From: CAZTAO01 sp964611645
GTDB lineage: Bacteria; Armatimonadota; UBA5829
Reading direction: 5' to 3'
NCBI GenBank assembly: GCA_964611645.1
Contig: CAZTAO010000004.1
Coordinates: forward strand, 62,001 to 126,000
DNA length: 64,000 nucleotides
The notes beneath the pieces were generated by a model that was not told the DNA's origin, did no database searches, and saw nothing but the letters and a program-made list of their open reading frames with translations. The translations under genes and the position numbers were made by a program. This document shows positions 25,024 to 33,552 of the stretch, in pieces. Positions within the stretch are counted from its first letter, which is position 1. Every line of letters starts with the position of its first letter.

Positions 25024-26337
25024 CTATATTTGGCTGGCAGCGAGGGCCTGGTCCAGATCGGCAAGGATATCGTCGATGCTCTCAAGTCCAATCGACAGTC
25101 TCACGAAGTCATCCGTCACGCCTGTGGAGACCTGCTCCTCCGGCGTCAACTGCTGGTGGGTGGTCGAGGCCGGGTGGATTACCAGACTCTTGGCGTCGCC
25201 GATGTTGGCGAGGTGAGAGAACAACTTCACCGAATCGATGAGCTTGATCCCGGCTTCACGCCCGCCCTTGATGCCGAACCCGATTATCGCCCCTGCGCCT
25301 TCCTTCAGGAACCGCTGCGCCCTGGCATAGTCCGGGTGGCTGGGCAGGCCGGGGTAGTTGACCCAGCTCACCGCCGGGTGCTTCTCCAACCACTGCGCCA
25401 CCTTCAGCGCGTTCTTGGTATGCTCTCGAATCCGCAGAGGCAGAGTCTCAAGCCCCTGAATGAACAGGAACGAGTTGAACGGTGATATCGTCGCGCCGAT
25501 GTCCCTCAAAAGCTGGACTCTAGCCTTAATGATGTAGGCTATGCCCGGCACAACCGCCTTGCCGTGCAGCCCGAAAGCTCCCCAGTAGCTGACCCCGTGG
25601 TACGACGGGTCCGGCTCCACCAACTCGGGGAACTTGCCGTTGTTCCAGTTGAACTTGCCGGAATCCACAATCGCGCCGCCGATGCTGGTCCCGTGGCCGC
25701 CGATGAACTTGGTAAGGGAGTATACGATTATGTCCGCGCCAAGATCAAAGAGCTTCAGAAGCGGGGGCGGGCTGACCGTGTTGTCCACAACAAACGGGAT
25801 CCCGTGCTTGTGGGCGATGTCTGCGATTGCGGGGAAGTCGTCCACGTTGTTCTTCGGGTTGCCGATGGATTCTGTGTACACCAACCGCGTGTTCTCGTCG
25901 ATCGCGGTGTCAACACTCGCCGGGTTGGAGGAGTCCACAAACTTGACCTTTATCCCCAGCTTCGGCAGGGTGTAGTGGAACAGGTTGTATGTGCCACCAT
26001 AGAGGTAGCTGGTGGAGACTATGTTCTGCCCCGCCTGGGTGATGTTCAGGATCGCAAACGTGATTGCCGCCTGCCCCGACGCAACCGCCAACGCGCCGGA
26101 ACCGCCGTCCAATGCTGCCAGCCGCTTCTCCAACACATCGGTGGTAGGATTCATAATGCGGCCGTATATGTTGCCGAACTCCTTGAGTCCGAACAGGTTG
26201 GCCGCGTGTTCTGCCGAATCGAAGGCGTAAGCAGCGGTCTGGTAGATCGGCACTGCGCGCGATTTCGTTGTAGGGTCAGCCGTCTGGCCTGCATGCAGCG
26301 CCAGGGTTTCTATTCCAGGTATATCGTGATGGCTCAT
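25024..26337 (-). CDS. metY: O-acetylhomoserine sulfhydrylase (aminocarboxypropyltransferase)
   Basis: 437 residues, PLP enzyme of the Cys/Met metabolism family. The length (about 430, longer than MetB/MetC) and the motifs ETLALHAGQTADPTTKSRAV, YQTAAYAFDSAEHAANLFGL, NIYGRIMNPTTDVLEKRLAA and IVYSLTKFIGGHGTSIGG (PLP lysine about residue 210) identify MetY, which makes homocysteine from O-acetylhomoserine and sulfide. ATG at 26337 with GGGAGG upstream. A perfect sigma-70 promoter lies 50-80 bp upstream; the leader is too short for a SAM riboswitch, so control by other means is implied. metX is not in the window. Confidence 0.94.
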   Translation of the reverse strand: MSHHDIPGIETLALHAGQTADPTTKSRAVPIYQTAAYAFDSAEHAANLFGLKEFGNIYGRIMNPTTDVLEKRLAALDGGSGALAVASGQAAITFAILNITQAGQNIVSTSYLYGGTYNLFHYTLPKLGIKVKFVDSSNPASVDTAIDENTRLVYTESIGNPKNNVDDFPAIADIAHKHGIPFVVDNTVSPPPLLKLFDLGADIIVYSLTKFIGGHGTSIGGAIVDSGKFNWNNGKFPELVEPDPSYHGVSYWGAFGLHGKAVVPGIAYIIKARVQLLRDIGATISPFNSFLFIQGLETLPLRIREHTKNALKVAQWLEKHPAVSWVNYPGLPSHPDYARAQRFLKEGAGAIIGFGIKGGREAGIKLIDSVKLFSHLANIGDAKSLVIHPASTTHQQLTPEEQVSTGVTDDFVRLSIGLESIDDILADLDQALAASQI

Positions 26338-26392
26338 AGTCGTGAGTCCTCCCTTTTCCTCTCAATCCCAAGTAAGTCGAGCGAGATAGTTT

Positions 26393-26421
26393 ATTATACC
26401 CGCCCGGATTATGGATGTCAA
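26393..26421 (-). promoter_or_regulatory. Consensus sigma-70 promoter for metY
   Basis: On the minus strand TTGACA (26421-26416), a 17-bp spacer and TATAAT (26398-26393): both hexamers are perfect. Start of transcription is expected near 26386, a leader of about 50 nt. It lies between the APH-like gene and metY, so metY has its own strong promoter. Confidence 0.8.
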
Positions 26422-26474
26422 CAACAAATTGGGGAATTTATCGGTTGGATATTCCGGGTCGACAGCCGACTCAG

Positions 26475-27512
26475 CTATTCCTCGAACTGCAATAGCTTAC
26501 CCAGACTCACCATCAGATCCCCACGGTCGAGAAACCTTAGTCGGTCCCGGGCCGGGACTTTCCGCATTCCTCGGATTCTGGTCTGGGCGAATCTGGCGGT
26601 CATTATGCTGGGGAGGGCTTGGAGTTCTGCAGTGGTGATTAGGGAGACGGATTCGTAGGCTCGGAGGAAGACTTGGGATTGGATGGGGTCGATCTCGCCG
26701 GACTCGGTCAGCGCCCAGATGTCGTTGGAGTCGACGACTTCGCGGTTCTTGCGGCAGAAGAATAGGAGACCGTCGGCGATGTCCCTGGCGCGTTCGCGGC
26801 GGTTGGCCCAGTCGAAATCGAACAGGCCCACCACACTGTCGCGCTGGTTGAGCGGAGTCGAAACCAAAGCGCTGTCGTTCCTCGCGAACTTCGCGTTGCC
26901 GGGGTGGAGGTCGCCGTGGATCACCGTCTGCGGCAGGGAGTCCACATTGCGTACTGTGGTCAGTTGCCACTCCAGGTTCTCGAGCAGACTCTGCAACTCC
27001 TCGAATAGCGCCGGGGCTGCCTCTCGGTCGGCTTCCAAAGTGAACTCGATAAGTTCCCGCTGAAGCCTCGCGGGGTCGTCCTCTTTCTGTTGATGAGGTT
27101 TGGGTGGGAGTTCCGCGCTGGCTATGTGGAAGCGGGCAATGCTGCCGCCGAGGTCCGCGAGCTGCTCCGTATTGCCAGGTTGGTACGGGTCTCCATCGAT
27201 CCACGGGTAGACCTCATATACAGCGCCGTCCAGAGAAACCCACGTCCGGCCATCTCCCGCCGGGATAGGCAGAGCAACCGGCAAAGCTGCTACCTTGAGG
27301 ACTTCGAGCAGCCGGTGCTCGTAGGCAATCTGATCTGGGTCAAGCTGCTCCGCCGACCGCCGCCGCAGAAGGAACTCCCCAGCCTCGCAAGCAAACCTCA
27401 CGGCCGCGCCGGCTGTCCCGCCCGAGCCTGAGCCAAACTCCGAGGAGTCACCCAACCCGTAGAGTCTGAGAACTGTGCGAGCCTGTTCCTGGGTCAAGAG
27501 TATCTCTCCCAT
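26475..27512 (-). CDS. APH/homoserine-kinase-II-type phosphotransferase
   Basis: 345 residues from the ATG at 27512 (MGEILLTQEQARTVLRLYGL). The frame is open up to 27554 (TTG) without a good ribosome site at either place, so the start is uncertain. Kinase-like fold of the aminoglycoside-phosphotransferase family: catalytic loop VIHGDLHPGNAKF and metal site VGLFDFDWANRRERARD are intact. The N-terminal lobe has LLRRRSAEQLDPDQIAYEH. Relatives phosphorylate homoserine, methylthioribose, or Ser/Thr (SrkA); the position upstream of metY hints at a homoserine-related substrate, but that is weak. Confidence 0.82.
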   Translation of the reverse strand: MGEILLTQEQARTVLRLYGLGDSSEFGSGSGGTAGAAVRFACEAGEFLLRRRSAEQLDPDQIAYEHRLLEVLKVAALPVALPIPAGDGRTWVSLDGAVYEVYPWIDGDPYQPGNTEQLADLGGSIARFHIASAELPPKPHQQKEDDPARLQRELIEFTLEADREAAPALFEELQSLLENLEWQLTTVRNVDSLPQTVIHGDLHPGNAKFARNDSALVSTPLNQRDSVVGLFDFDWANRRERARDIADGLLFFCRKNREVVDSNDIWALTESGEIDPIQSQVFLRAYESVSLITTAELQALPSIMTARFAQTRIRGMRKVPARDRLRFLDRGDLMVSLGKLLQFEE

Positions 27513-27656
27513 GCAGATGATGTCGCTCCATTCTATCACCGATTTGTCGAACAATGCTTGCCACGCGCAAACCCAGGCAGGTTTGGGAGGCCTTTGTGTC
27601 GAAGCTACGAAAGGAGACTGGTCTCCGGAGCGCTCTGACTAGACCATGAGGTAACG

Positions 27657-28541
27657 ATGAGAAGACTTCTGTCGGCTGCAGCCATACTGGGCTTGGCCGC
27701 AATCCTGTGGTGTCCAGCTACCGCCGGCCCCAAGACATATCTGCGTGTTGCCGGGTCTAATACGATGCTGCCTGTCGCGCGGTTGTGGGCCGACAAGTTC
27801 GAGTCGGCGCACCCCACAGTGGACGTGGTGGTCAAAGGCGGTGGCACCGGGGTTGGAATCAGTATGCTGATAGCCGGCAGATGCGATATCGCCTGCGCCT
27901 CATCTCCGGCAAGCTCCAGTGAGATCAATGCGGCCACAAGGAAGGGCGTTCGCCTGCGCCTGATACCGGTAGCTCGTGACGCAGTGGCCATCATGGTCAG
28001 CCCTCAAAACAAGATTGCGCGGTTGACCCTCGCCCAACTGCGGCTTATCCTGGAAGGTAAGGTCACCAACTGGAACAGAGTTGGCGGATCGAACCTGCGG
28101 GTGACCGCCATAGGCCGGGACCAGGACTCAGGCACCTACAGGTTCCTTCAACGCACGATTTTGGCTGGACGGCCATACCGCCGCGACATGCTGCGGATGC
28201 CTACCAACCTTGCCATTTGCCAGACTGTGACGAGGCGGTCGGGGGCTATCGGCTATTCCGGCGACGCCTACGCCCGTAGTTACGCCGAGCCGGGGAGACT
28301 GCGTATTGTACCGGTTGCCTCGGGGAAAGGCCCCGCAGTTATGCCTACCAGGGAAAGCGTGGGAAATGGACGCTATCCTTTGTCCCGGACTCTGTATTTG
28401 TACGCGGTCGAGAAACCCCAGCCACAAGTGCGGGAGTTCCTGAAGCTTGTGCTCAGCGCCGAGGGGCAGAAGCTGGTAACGAAGGCCGATTTCGTGCAGC
28501 TTGCAGCGCCATCAGATCATCACCTGGAGAAACCACATTGA
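27657..28541 (+). CDS. PstS-like phosphate-binding periplasmic protein
   Basis: 294 residues with a signal peptide (MRRLLSAAAILGLAAIL, cleavage near ATA-G). The mature part has the PBP-like signature LRVAGSNTMLPVARLWADKF, GGGTGVGISMLIAGRCDIA, LILEGKVTNWNRVGG and IGRDQDSGTYRFL, i.e. the phosphate-binding Ser/Thr, Asp and Arg-Asp-x-x-Ser-Gly-T elements of PstS. No pstC/A/B follows, so it is an orphan binding or signalling protein. ATG has GAGGTAAC immediately upstream; a GGAGACTGGTCTCC palindrome lies at 27613-27626 and could be an operator. The stop overlaps the next start. Confidence 0.88.
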   Translation: MRRLLSAAAILGLAAILWCPATAGPKTYLRVAGSNTMLPVARLWADKFESAHPTVDVVVKGGGTGVGISMLIAGRCDIACASSPASSSEINAATRKGVRLRLIPVARDAVAIMVSPQNKIARLTLAQLRLILEGKVTNWNRVGGSNLRVTAIGRDQDSGTYRFLQRTILAGRPYRRDMLRMPTNLAICQTVTRRSGAIGYSGDAYARSYAEPGRLRIVPVASGKGPAVMPTRESVGNGRYPLSRTLYLYAVEKPQPQVREFLKLVLSAEGQKLVTKADFVQLAAPSDHHLEKPH

Positions 28542-29323
28542 TTACATCCTACCACACACACTCCTGCCTGTCCGATGGGACTACTGATCTGCCTGCAATG
28601 GTGGCCGGGGCCAAGCGCCTTGGCCTGGTGGAGTTCGGCATATCGGATCACTACGTCATGCTGCCAGGCAAGCCATTTATAGACTGGAGCATGCCGCTGG
28701 ACGCCTTGCCGATATACTTTGAAGGCATAGAGGAAGCGCGTGTTCTGGCCGGAAATCACGTCAACGTTCGCGCGGGCCTGGAGGCTGAGTTCAACCCCGA
28801 CACCGCCGACGAGCTTCGGGGAATACTGGACCAGTATCCATTTGACTACGTCATCGGCGGGATCCATTATGTGGGCGATTTCCCGGTGGACAAGAGCCCG
28901 GAGTGCTGGGAAGGCCTGGCCCAGTCGGATATCAACGACATCGCGGCAGGCTACTGGCAGGCGCTGGAGAAGATGGCCCGGAGCCGGATGTTCAACTTCG
29001 CCGCCCACATTGACCTCTACAAGATCTACGGCCACCGCCCGGACTGCGACCTTTCGGGGCCAATGTCCGCTGCGCTGGATGCGATTGCCGAGGCCGGGAT
29101 GTTTGTGGAACTCAACACTGCCGGCTGGTTCAAGCCGGTCGGTGAAGCCTACCCATCGCCACACATCCTCGCCGAGTGCAGGAAGCGAGGAATAGAGGTA
29201 TTCCCAAGCGGCGACTCCCACACCCCCGAAAACCTGACCCGCGCCTACGACCGAGCCAGAGATCTGCTGGATTCGTTTGGGTTCGGGAACACGCCGGTAT
29301 TTGCCGCCAGGAAGGTGAAGTGA
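28538..29323 (+). CDS. PHP-domain phosphatase (HisJ/histidinol-phosphatase type)
   Basis: 261 residues from a TTG at 28538 that overlaps the previous stop (TTGA), with GGAGA 9 bp upstream. PHP metal motifs: SYHTHSCLSDGT (H-x-H), EFGISDHY, GLEAEFNPD, GGIHYVGDFP, FAAHIDLYKIYG and PSGDSHTPENL. These match the polymerase-and-histidinol-phosphatase family, and HisK/HisJ type enzymes in particular. It may hydrolyse histidinol phosphate, but it is outside any his operon and coupled to a phosphate-binding protein, so another phosphoester is possible. Confidence 0.88.
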   Translation: MITSYHTHSCLSDGTTDLPAMVAGAKRLGLVEFGISDHYVMLPGKPFIDWSMPLDALPIYFEGIEEARVLAGNHVNVRAGLEAEFNPDTADELRGILDQYPFDYVIGGIHYVGDFPVDKSPECWEGLAQSDINDIAAGYWQALEKMARSRMFNFAAHIDLYKIYGHRPDCDLSGPMSAALDAIAEAGMFVELNTAGWFKPVGEAYPSPHILAECRKRGIEVFPSGDSHTPENLTRAYDRARDLLDSFGFGNTPVFAARKVK

Positions 29324-29438
29324 TAGGACATATAGCACCTATTCGCTATTGCTACCATTTTTGGCGTTATCCCAAGCGGATTGTACACGGCCGGGGTCGG
29401 GTTGTCCAATGGTCGCGTGCAGACTGCGGCGGTCGTCC

Positions 29439-32400
29439 TCAACCACCGAACCGAATGCCGAATGGCTTGCCCACGGCGTTCAGTTCCGCCAGTATCTGCT
29501 CCTGGCTCCGCCCCATCTCCTCCAGCAACAGCTTGTAGTTGTCAGCCACCGTTTGCGAAGTCCGATGGTCTTGGCCAAGGCTCCCAAGATAAATGGCCAG
29601 CGCGCGGCCGTAAAGCGGCTCGGCCTCCGCCAGCCGGCTGGAGGTGTAGAGCAACACCGCCAGGCAGTTGAGGTCTCTGGCGACATTCGGATGGTTCGGG
29701 CCGTAGCTCTGTTCATCGATGGCCAGCGCGCGGCGCCTCAGCGGCTCGGCCTCNNNNNNNNNNNNNNNNNNNNNNNNNNNNNNNNNNNNNNNNNNNNNNN
29801 NNNNNNNNNNNNNNNNNNNNNNNNNNNNNNNNNNNNNNNNNNNNNNNNNNNNNGGCTCGGCCTCAGACAGCCGGTTCGTGTCCTGGAGCAACCCCGCCAG
29901 GTTGTTGAGGTCTTCGGCCACATCGGGATGGTCGGGACCGAAGCTCTGCTCGTCAATGGCCAGCGCTCGGCGCATCAGCGGCTCGGCCTCAGACAGCCGG
30001 TTGGTGTCCTGGAGCAACTGTGCCAGGTTGTTGAGTTTTGTGGCAACATCCGAGTGGTCAAGGCCGTAGTTCTGTTCAGCGATGGCCAGCGCGCGGCGCA
30101 TCAGCGGCTCGGCCTCAGACAGCCGGTTGGTGTCCTGGAGCAACTGTGCCAGGTTGTTGAGTTTTATAGCGACGTCCGGGTGGTCCGGGCCGTAGCTCTG
30201 CTCGTCAATGGCCAGCGCTCGGCGCATCAGCGGCTCGGCCTCCGCCAGCCGGTTCGTGTCCTGGAGCAACCCCGCCAGGTTGTTGAGGTCCCTGGCCACA
30301 TCGGGATGGTCGGGACCGAAGCTCTGCTCGTCAATGGCCAGCGTGCGGCGGTAAAGCGGCTCAGCCGATGGGTAATCCGCAGCTTCATCGTGGAGGCGTG
30401 CAACTTCGTTGAGGGCAATCGGGAGGTCGCGCTTGTCTGGGAGGTGCGCCTCATATTCAGCCAGCGCTTCGCGGTACACTTCGCCCGCGTCGAAGTACTG
30501 CCGCAGCGGGATCCAGAATCCGTGCAGTTCCAGCTTCCAGCGATCGGTTGAGCGTAGCCGCAGAAAGGCGGGGATATCCGACAGCAGGTTTCCCAGCCCC
30601 CCCCACCGCTCCAGATCGCGGTAGAGGGTAGGCAACTCATCCAGCTTGCGGTCTGTGGGGTCGACTATCCGGGCGAAATACTCCGCCGTTTGGAGGCGGA
30701 ACCCGCGCGCGAACTTGGTCTCTTTTAGCCAACGTTTCTTCACAGCAGCGCGAAGGTGGTTGTGGCCGAAGTTGAGCAGACCGGAGCGCATGGCTAGGGC
30801 GTTCTCGGCGGCGAGGTAGAGCGGAGTCCAGTGCCTTCGCGGGAGCGGCTCGCCTTTCTTTCCCAGCAGGTCAAGCAGTTCCCCCTCTGATAGCCCGAAC
30901 CGGGCGCAGGCAATGAGGCACAGCGAGCGGCGAACGAGATCAGGGTGTTCCTTGTCCTTGCCGAAGTCGTCGTCCCACCGTGTCAGGATGCGGTCAAAGA
31001 GCGCGGGCAAGTCCGGCGCGGAGAGATACTCAGAGGCCTTCGCCTGTAGCTTCTCGTAAATGCCAAACTGGCGCAGTTCATCCAGCACGGCGCGCAGGTA
31101 GAGAGGGTTGCATGCGGCGGGGGTGGATTCCAGTTGCGCCAGGATTTCCTTCGATGGTTTCTTGCTGAATGTCCCGAAGTAGGCCAGCGCCGCGGGCTTG
31201 ATGTCAGCCTGCGAAAACAGCGGCACACCTAACTCCGGCCATTCGCGCCTGCGCAAGGCGTCGAGGCTCTCGCCCGGCAGCGAAGAGACCAACACGCGGA
31301 AATTGGTCGGAAAGACAACAGGCAGCCAGCCAAGCTGCAGGGCGGCGGCATCGCCTCCTGAGAGCTGGTTGAGCGCATCGAGCACGAGAACGACCTGGCG
31401 CGACCCGGCGGCCTTCGCCGTCCACTCACTCAGCGCGCCGCGAAGAGCTTCCGGCTCAAGCGGGATATCGTCCGTGATGGCAAAGGCGCGCTTGAGTTCG
31501 CCGAGAATACGGCGCACCAGCCCCTGCCAGTCCGCGCTGTCGGGCGTGCTGCCGATGTAGTGCTGGATCAGCAGGTCCTCGGGATGCTCCTTGCGCCAAC
31601 GCGCCGCCCACTCAGCCAGCAGAGCCGATTTCCCGCAGCCGGACTCGCCAGTCAGCACGAGAGGTTTGCCGGCGGTGGCAAAGTGTCCATCCAGGCGCTG
31701 GAGAAGGTCTTCACGTCCCACAAACGCCAAGCGGCGGCTTTGCGCGCAGGCCTCGTGCCGCGCGGCCTCCTGGTCGAGAGGGGCCGGCACCTCAGGTATC
31801 GGATACAGCTTATCGATGATGACCTTGAAGTCAGCCAGCACCTGTTCGCCCAGCGCTTCGGGGTCAGGGTAGTTCTCCCGCGGTGGATAGTCGAGTTGAC
31901 CTGAAGTGTGTCTAGCCCGAATGCGATCTTTGAGACCTGCAAGCTTGCCGGCTGCATCGGGTGACTCGCTGGGGAAATCAGCCGCATTGCTCCCTCCCGG
32001 GAGACGCTTGAGATAGCTAGGATCACGGAAGTAGAAGAGCGAGCGGTCCGACATTTTGGGGTTATTGAGCACGCCGTGGAGAATCTCAAGCTCAGTGACC
32101 GAATGCTGCTTGTGCTCATTCAGCCACGGCTGTTCCTCGATCAACTCCGGATCGATCTCATCCGGCACCCAGCCGTAGCGTTCGCCAAGCAGACCGATGA
32201 AGTATGGACGGCAGCGCTCGATCTCCGCCAAACACAGCGGCAGCACCTTGCCTTCCGCCGATTCCTCGGTAGTTATGCCCCAGCGAAGGTCCACCTCCGT
32301 CCACGAAACGGCCCGTTCTTCGCACAGCTTGCGCAACTGCGGGAATATCTTCTTGATGAGAATGTCCCGCTCCAACTGCATGTCGCGGAACGTGGACGAC

Positions 32401-32498
32401 ACGAAGACCCGGATTCGGCGTTCGTCAGCCCCGGGCTGCGCAGGGGTTGATGCTGATCCATCGGGCTTATCTTCAGAGGGGCGTTTCTGCAAGCTCAT
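29439..32498 (-). CDS. STAND-type protein: DUF4062, NTPase, kinesin-light-chain-like TPRs (gap inside)
   Basis: About 1019 residues as assembled, ATG at 32498 behind AGGAGG. Residues ~28-170 are DUF4062 (RIRVFVSSTFRDMQLERD, VDLRWGITTEES, YFIGLLGERYGW), a TIR/nephrocystin-type fold. Residues ~255-560 are a STAND NTPase with Walker A GESGCGKS (284-291) and Walker B VVLVLDALNQL (~368). From ~690 there are 42-residue TPRs (ALAIDEQSYGPDHPDVA and variants) encoded by near-identical 126-bp units, interrupted by 100 N. The architecture parallels nephrocystin-3 and bacterial NTPase/TPR sensors, some of which act in phage defence or programmed death. Role here is inference; no partner gene is adjacent. 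Confidence 0.87.
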   Translation of the reverse strand: MSLQKRPSEDKPDGSASTPAQPGADERRIRVFVSSTFRDMQLERDILIKKIFPQLRKLCEERAVSWTEVDLRWGITTEESAEGKVLPLCLAEIERCRPYFIGLLGERYGWVPDEIDPELIEEQPWLNEHKQHSVTELEILHGVLNNPKMSDRSLFYFRDPSYLKRLPGGSNAADFPSESPDAAGKLAGLKDRIRARHTSGQLDYPPRENYPDPEALGEQVLADFKVIIDKLYPIPEVPAPLDQEAARHEACAQSRRLAFVGREDLLQRLDGHFATAGKPLVLTGESGCGKSALLAEWAARWRKEHPEDLLIQHYIGSTPDSADWQGLVRRILGELKRAFAITDDIPLEPEALRGALSEWTAKAAGSRQVVLVLDALNQLSGGDAAALQLGWLPVVFPTNFRVLVSSLPGESLDALRRREWPELGVPLFSQADIKPAALAYFGTFSKKPSKEILAQLESTPAACNPLYLRAVLDELRQFGIYEKLQAKASEYLSAPDLPALFDRILTRWDDDFGKDKEHPDLVRRSLCLIACARFGLSEGELLDLLGKKGEPLPRRHWTPLYLAAENALAMRSGLLNFGHNHLRAAVKKRWLKETKFARGFRLQTAEYFARIVDPTDRKLDELPTLYRDLERWGGLGNLLSDIPAFLRLRSTDRWKLELHGFWIPLRQYFDAGEVYREALAEYEAHLPDKRDLPIALNEVARLHDEAADYPSAEPLYRRTLAIDEQSFGPDHPDVARDLNNLAGLLQDTNRLAEAEPLMRRALAIDEQSYGPDHPDVAIKLNNLAQLLQDTNRLSEAEPLMRRALAIAEQNYGLDHSDVATKLNNLAQLLQDTNRLSEAEPLMRRALAIDEQSFGPDHPDVAEDLNNLAGLLQDTNRLSEAEXXXXXXXXXXXXXXXXXXXXXXXXXXXXXXXXXXEAEPLRRRALAIDEQSYGPNHPNVARDLNCLAVLLYTSSRLAEAEPLYGRALAIYLGSLGQDHRTSQTVADNYKLLLEEMGRSQEQILAELNAVGKPFGIRFGG
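29617..30368. repeat. 126-bp tandem repeats encoding TPRs
   Basis: The marker GGCTCGGCCTC occurs at 29617 (as a near match), 29743, 29854, 29980, 30106 and 30232, with a variant at 30358. The spacing is exactly 126 bp except across the N run. Each unit encodes one 42-residue TPR. Units at 29854-30232 differ at only a few positions, pointing to recent duplication or gene conversion. Confidence 0.92.
29754..29853. other. Assembly gap (100 N) inside the TPR array
   Basis: Exactly 100 N. Both flanks end in the same repeat sequence (GGCTCGGCCTC), so the assembler broke in the tandem array. One full unit would need 115 missing bases, and more units 115 + 126n. 100 and 115 are both 1 modulo 3, so the reading frame happens to stay open through the placeholder. 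Confidence 0.95.
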
Positions 32499-32629
32499 AC
32501 ATCCTCCTCACCTGGCTGACAAAGATTCGGAACTGCGTCCACTCGGTCCGAAAGTGCCAAGCAATGTCTGAGTTCGGCGTCGACAAGAGGTTTTCCTTTG
32601 TGGTATAGCTAGAGTAGCATATGCCGTAT

Positions 32630-32757
32630 AGGTGTTATACGACCTATAGGACCTATAGGACTCGGTGAGCGAACAGAGCCCAGTCCGCAGCCCGTCGCAT
32701 AAGTCCTATGTGTCCTACCAGTCCTATTGGTCCCATTCGCGTCATTCGCGTTTCAAC
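32630..32757. repeat. CCTATAGGACC / GTCCTATGTGTCCTA repeat
   Basis: Between the STAND gene and the CBM9-like gene (gap 32499-32752): ACCTATAGGACCTATAGGAC near 32640 and, inverted, AAGTCCTATGTGTCCTACCA near 32700, followed by CATTCGCGTCATTCGCG. Same family as the repeats at 5.11 and 44.31 kb. The two parts could pair into a long hairpin. The CBM9 gene's stop lies next to the right end. Confidence 0.6.
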
Positions 32758-33421
32758 CCTCGAACACAATGCTCCCAAACCTCTTCGGCACGTGAAACGC
32801 CGCAGGAACGTGCAGTGTCGGAGACCACGACTGGTACTCATCGCCCTCAGGGTGGCGGTCTATCCGGTAGAGATTAGCCCGCCAGACCTCGCCCGGCTTG
32901 GGAGTTTCCACAAACATATCCGCAAACGGGATCGCCATTTCGACGCTGTAGCCGTTGCTGTGGAAATCCAGATCGTTCAGCCTGCCGTCTATCAAAACCC
33001 CGGTGCGCAGGTTGTGCGAGTGCCACTCGGTGCTGATGCCGGGGTTGATGCTCATATCCGGGTTGGTGATGCGTGGGTCGTATACCACGTTTCGCGGGCT
33101 GACTTCATACTCGAAGTAGTTCATCAGGTCCCCCGAGGGGTTGATGAATATCTCCACCGCTTCTTCCGAGCATACCGGGTCATCGTGCTCAGTCATGGTG
33201 GCGAGTATATAGCGGTCCAGCACCTGGAATGCCACATACAGGCACTCGTCATCCCAGCACATGCGGGCCTTAGTATACTGCTTCGCCGGGGAGCCATCCT
33301 CCGAAGTCACAAGCTCCACAACCGGCGCAATCTGCCACACATGCTCATCAACAAGCCCCGTAATCACAGGCGGTGTGTCAATCTTGGGGCAATGGTAAAC
33401 GTACTGGGTCTCTGCTGTCAC
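32753..33421 (-). CDS. CBM9-like carbohydrate-binding protein
   Basis: 222 residues, essentially a single family-9-like carbohydrate-binding module: IDTPPVITGLVDEHVWQIAP, MCWDDECLYVAFQVLD, EEAVEIFINPSGDLMNYFEY, GYSVEMAIPFADMF and VWRANLYRIDR are characteristic. No signal peptide, so it is probably cytoplasmic or exported by another route. Similar stand-alone modules are frequent in Armatimonadota and Planctomycetota. Divergent from the GH2-like gene on the right, with a weak minus-strand promoter (ATCACA, 17 bp, TATAAT at 33468-33463) about 45 bp upstream of the start. Confidence 0.85.
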   Translation of the reverse strand: MTAETQYVYHCPKIDTPPVITGLVDEHVWQIAPVVELVTSEDGSPAKQYTKARMCWDDECLYVAFQVLDRYILATMTEHDDPVCSEEAVEIFINPSGDLMNYFEYEVSPRNVVYDPRITNPDMSINPGISTEWHSHNLRTGVLIDGRLNDLDFHSNGYSVEMAIPFADMFVETPKPGEVWRANLYRIDRHPEGDEYQSWSPTLHVPAAFHVPKRFGSIVFEG

Positions 33422-33491
33422 TGGTACGGTCTCCTTCTCGCATTGGAAGCTAAGCTGCGCCCATTATACCACGAACCCGGCGCGGTGTGAT

Positions 33492-33521
33492 TTGTCGCTT
33501 GGTGGAGGGGAATGTTATACT
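33492..33521 (+). promoter_or_regulatory. Promoter of the GH2-like gene
   Basis: TTGTCG (33492-33497), 18-bp spacer, TATACT (33516-33521). Expected start near 33528, about 25 nt ahead of the TTG start codon with its GGAGGG ribosome site. Confidence 0.5.
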
Positions 33522-33552
33522 GTGCGGGTTCGTTTGTTGGAGGGACAGAGAC

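Noticed and set aside
26338..26390. SAM riboswitch upstream of metY
   Set aside because: The promoter leaves a leader of about 50 nt, too short for any SAM riboswitch, and no conserved core is present.
29617..30368. Regular repeats as a possible CRISPR array
   Set aside because: The unit is 126 bp, is repeated in full without unique spacers, and encodes TPRs.
29349..30551. Plus-strand open frame with a repeating LGLRQPVxVLEQ pattern
   Set aside because: It is the complement of the 126-bp TPR repeats; the repetition comes from the real minus-strand gene.
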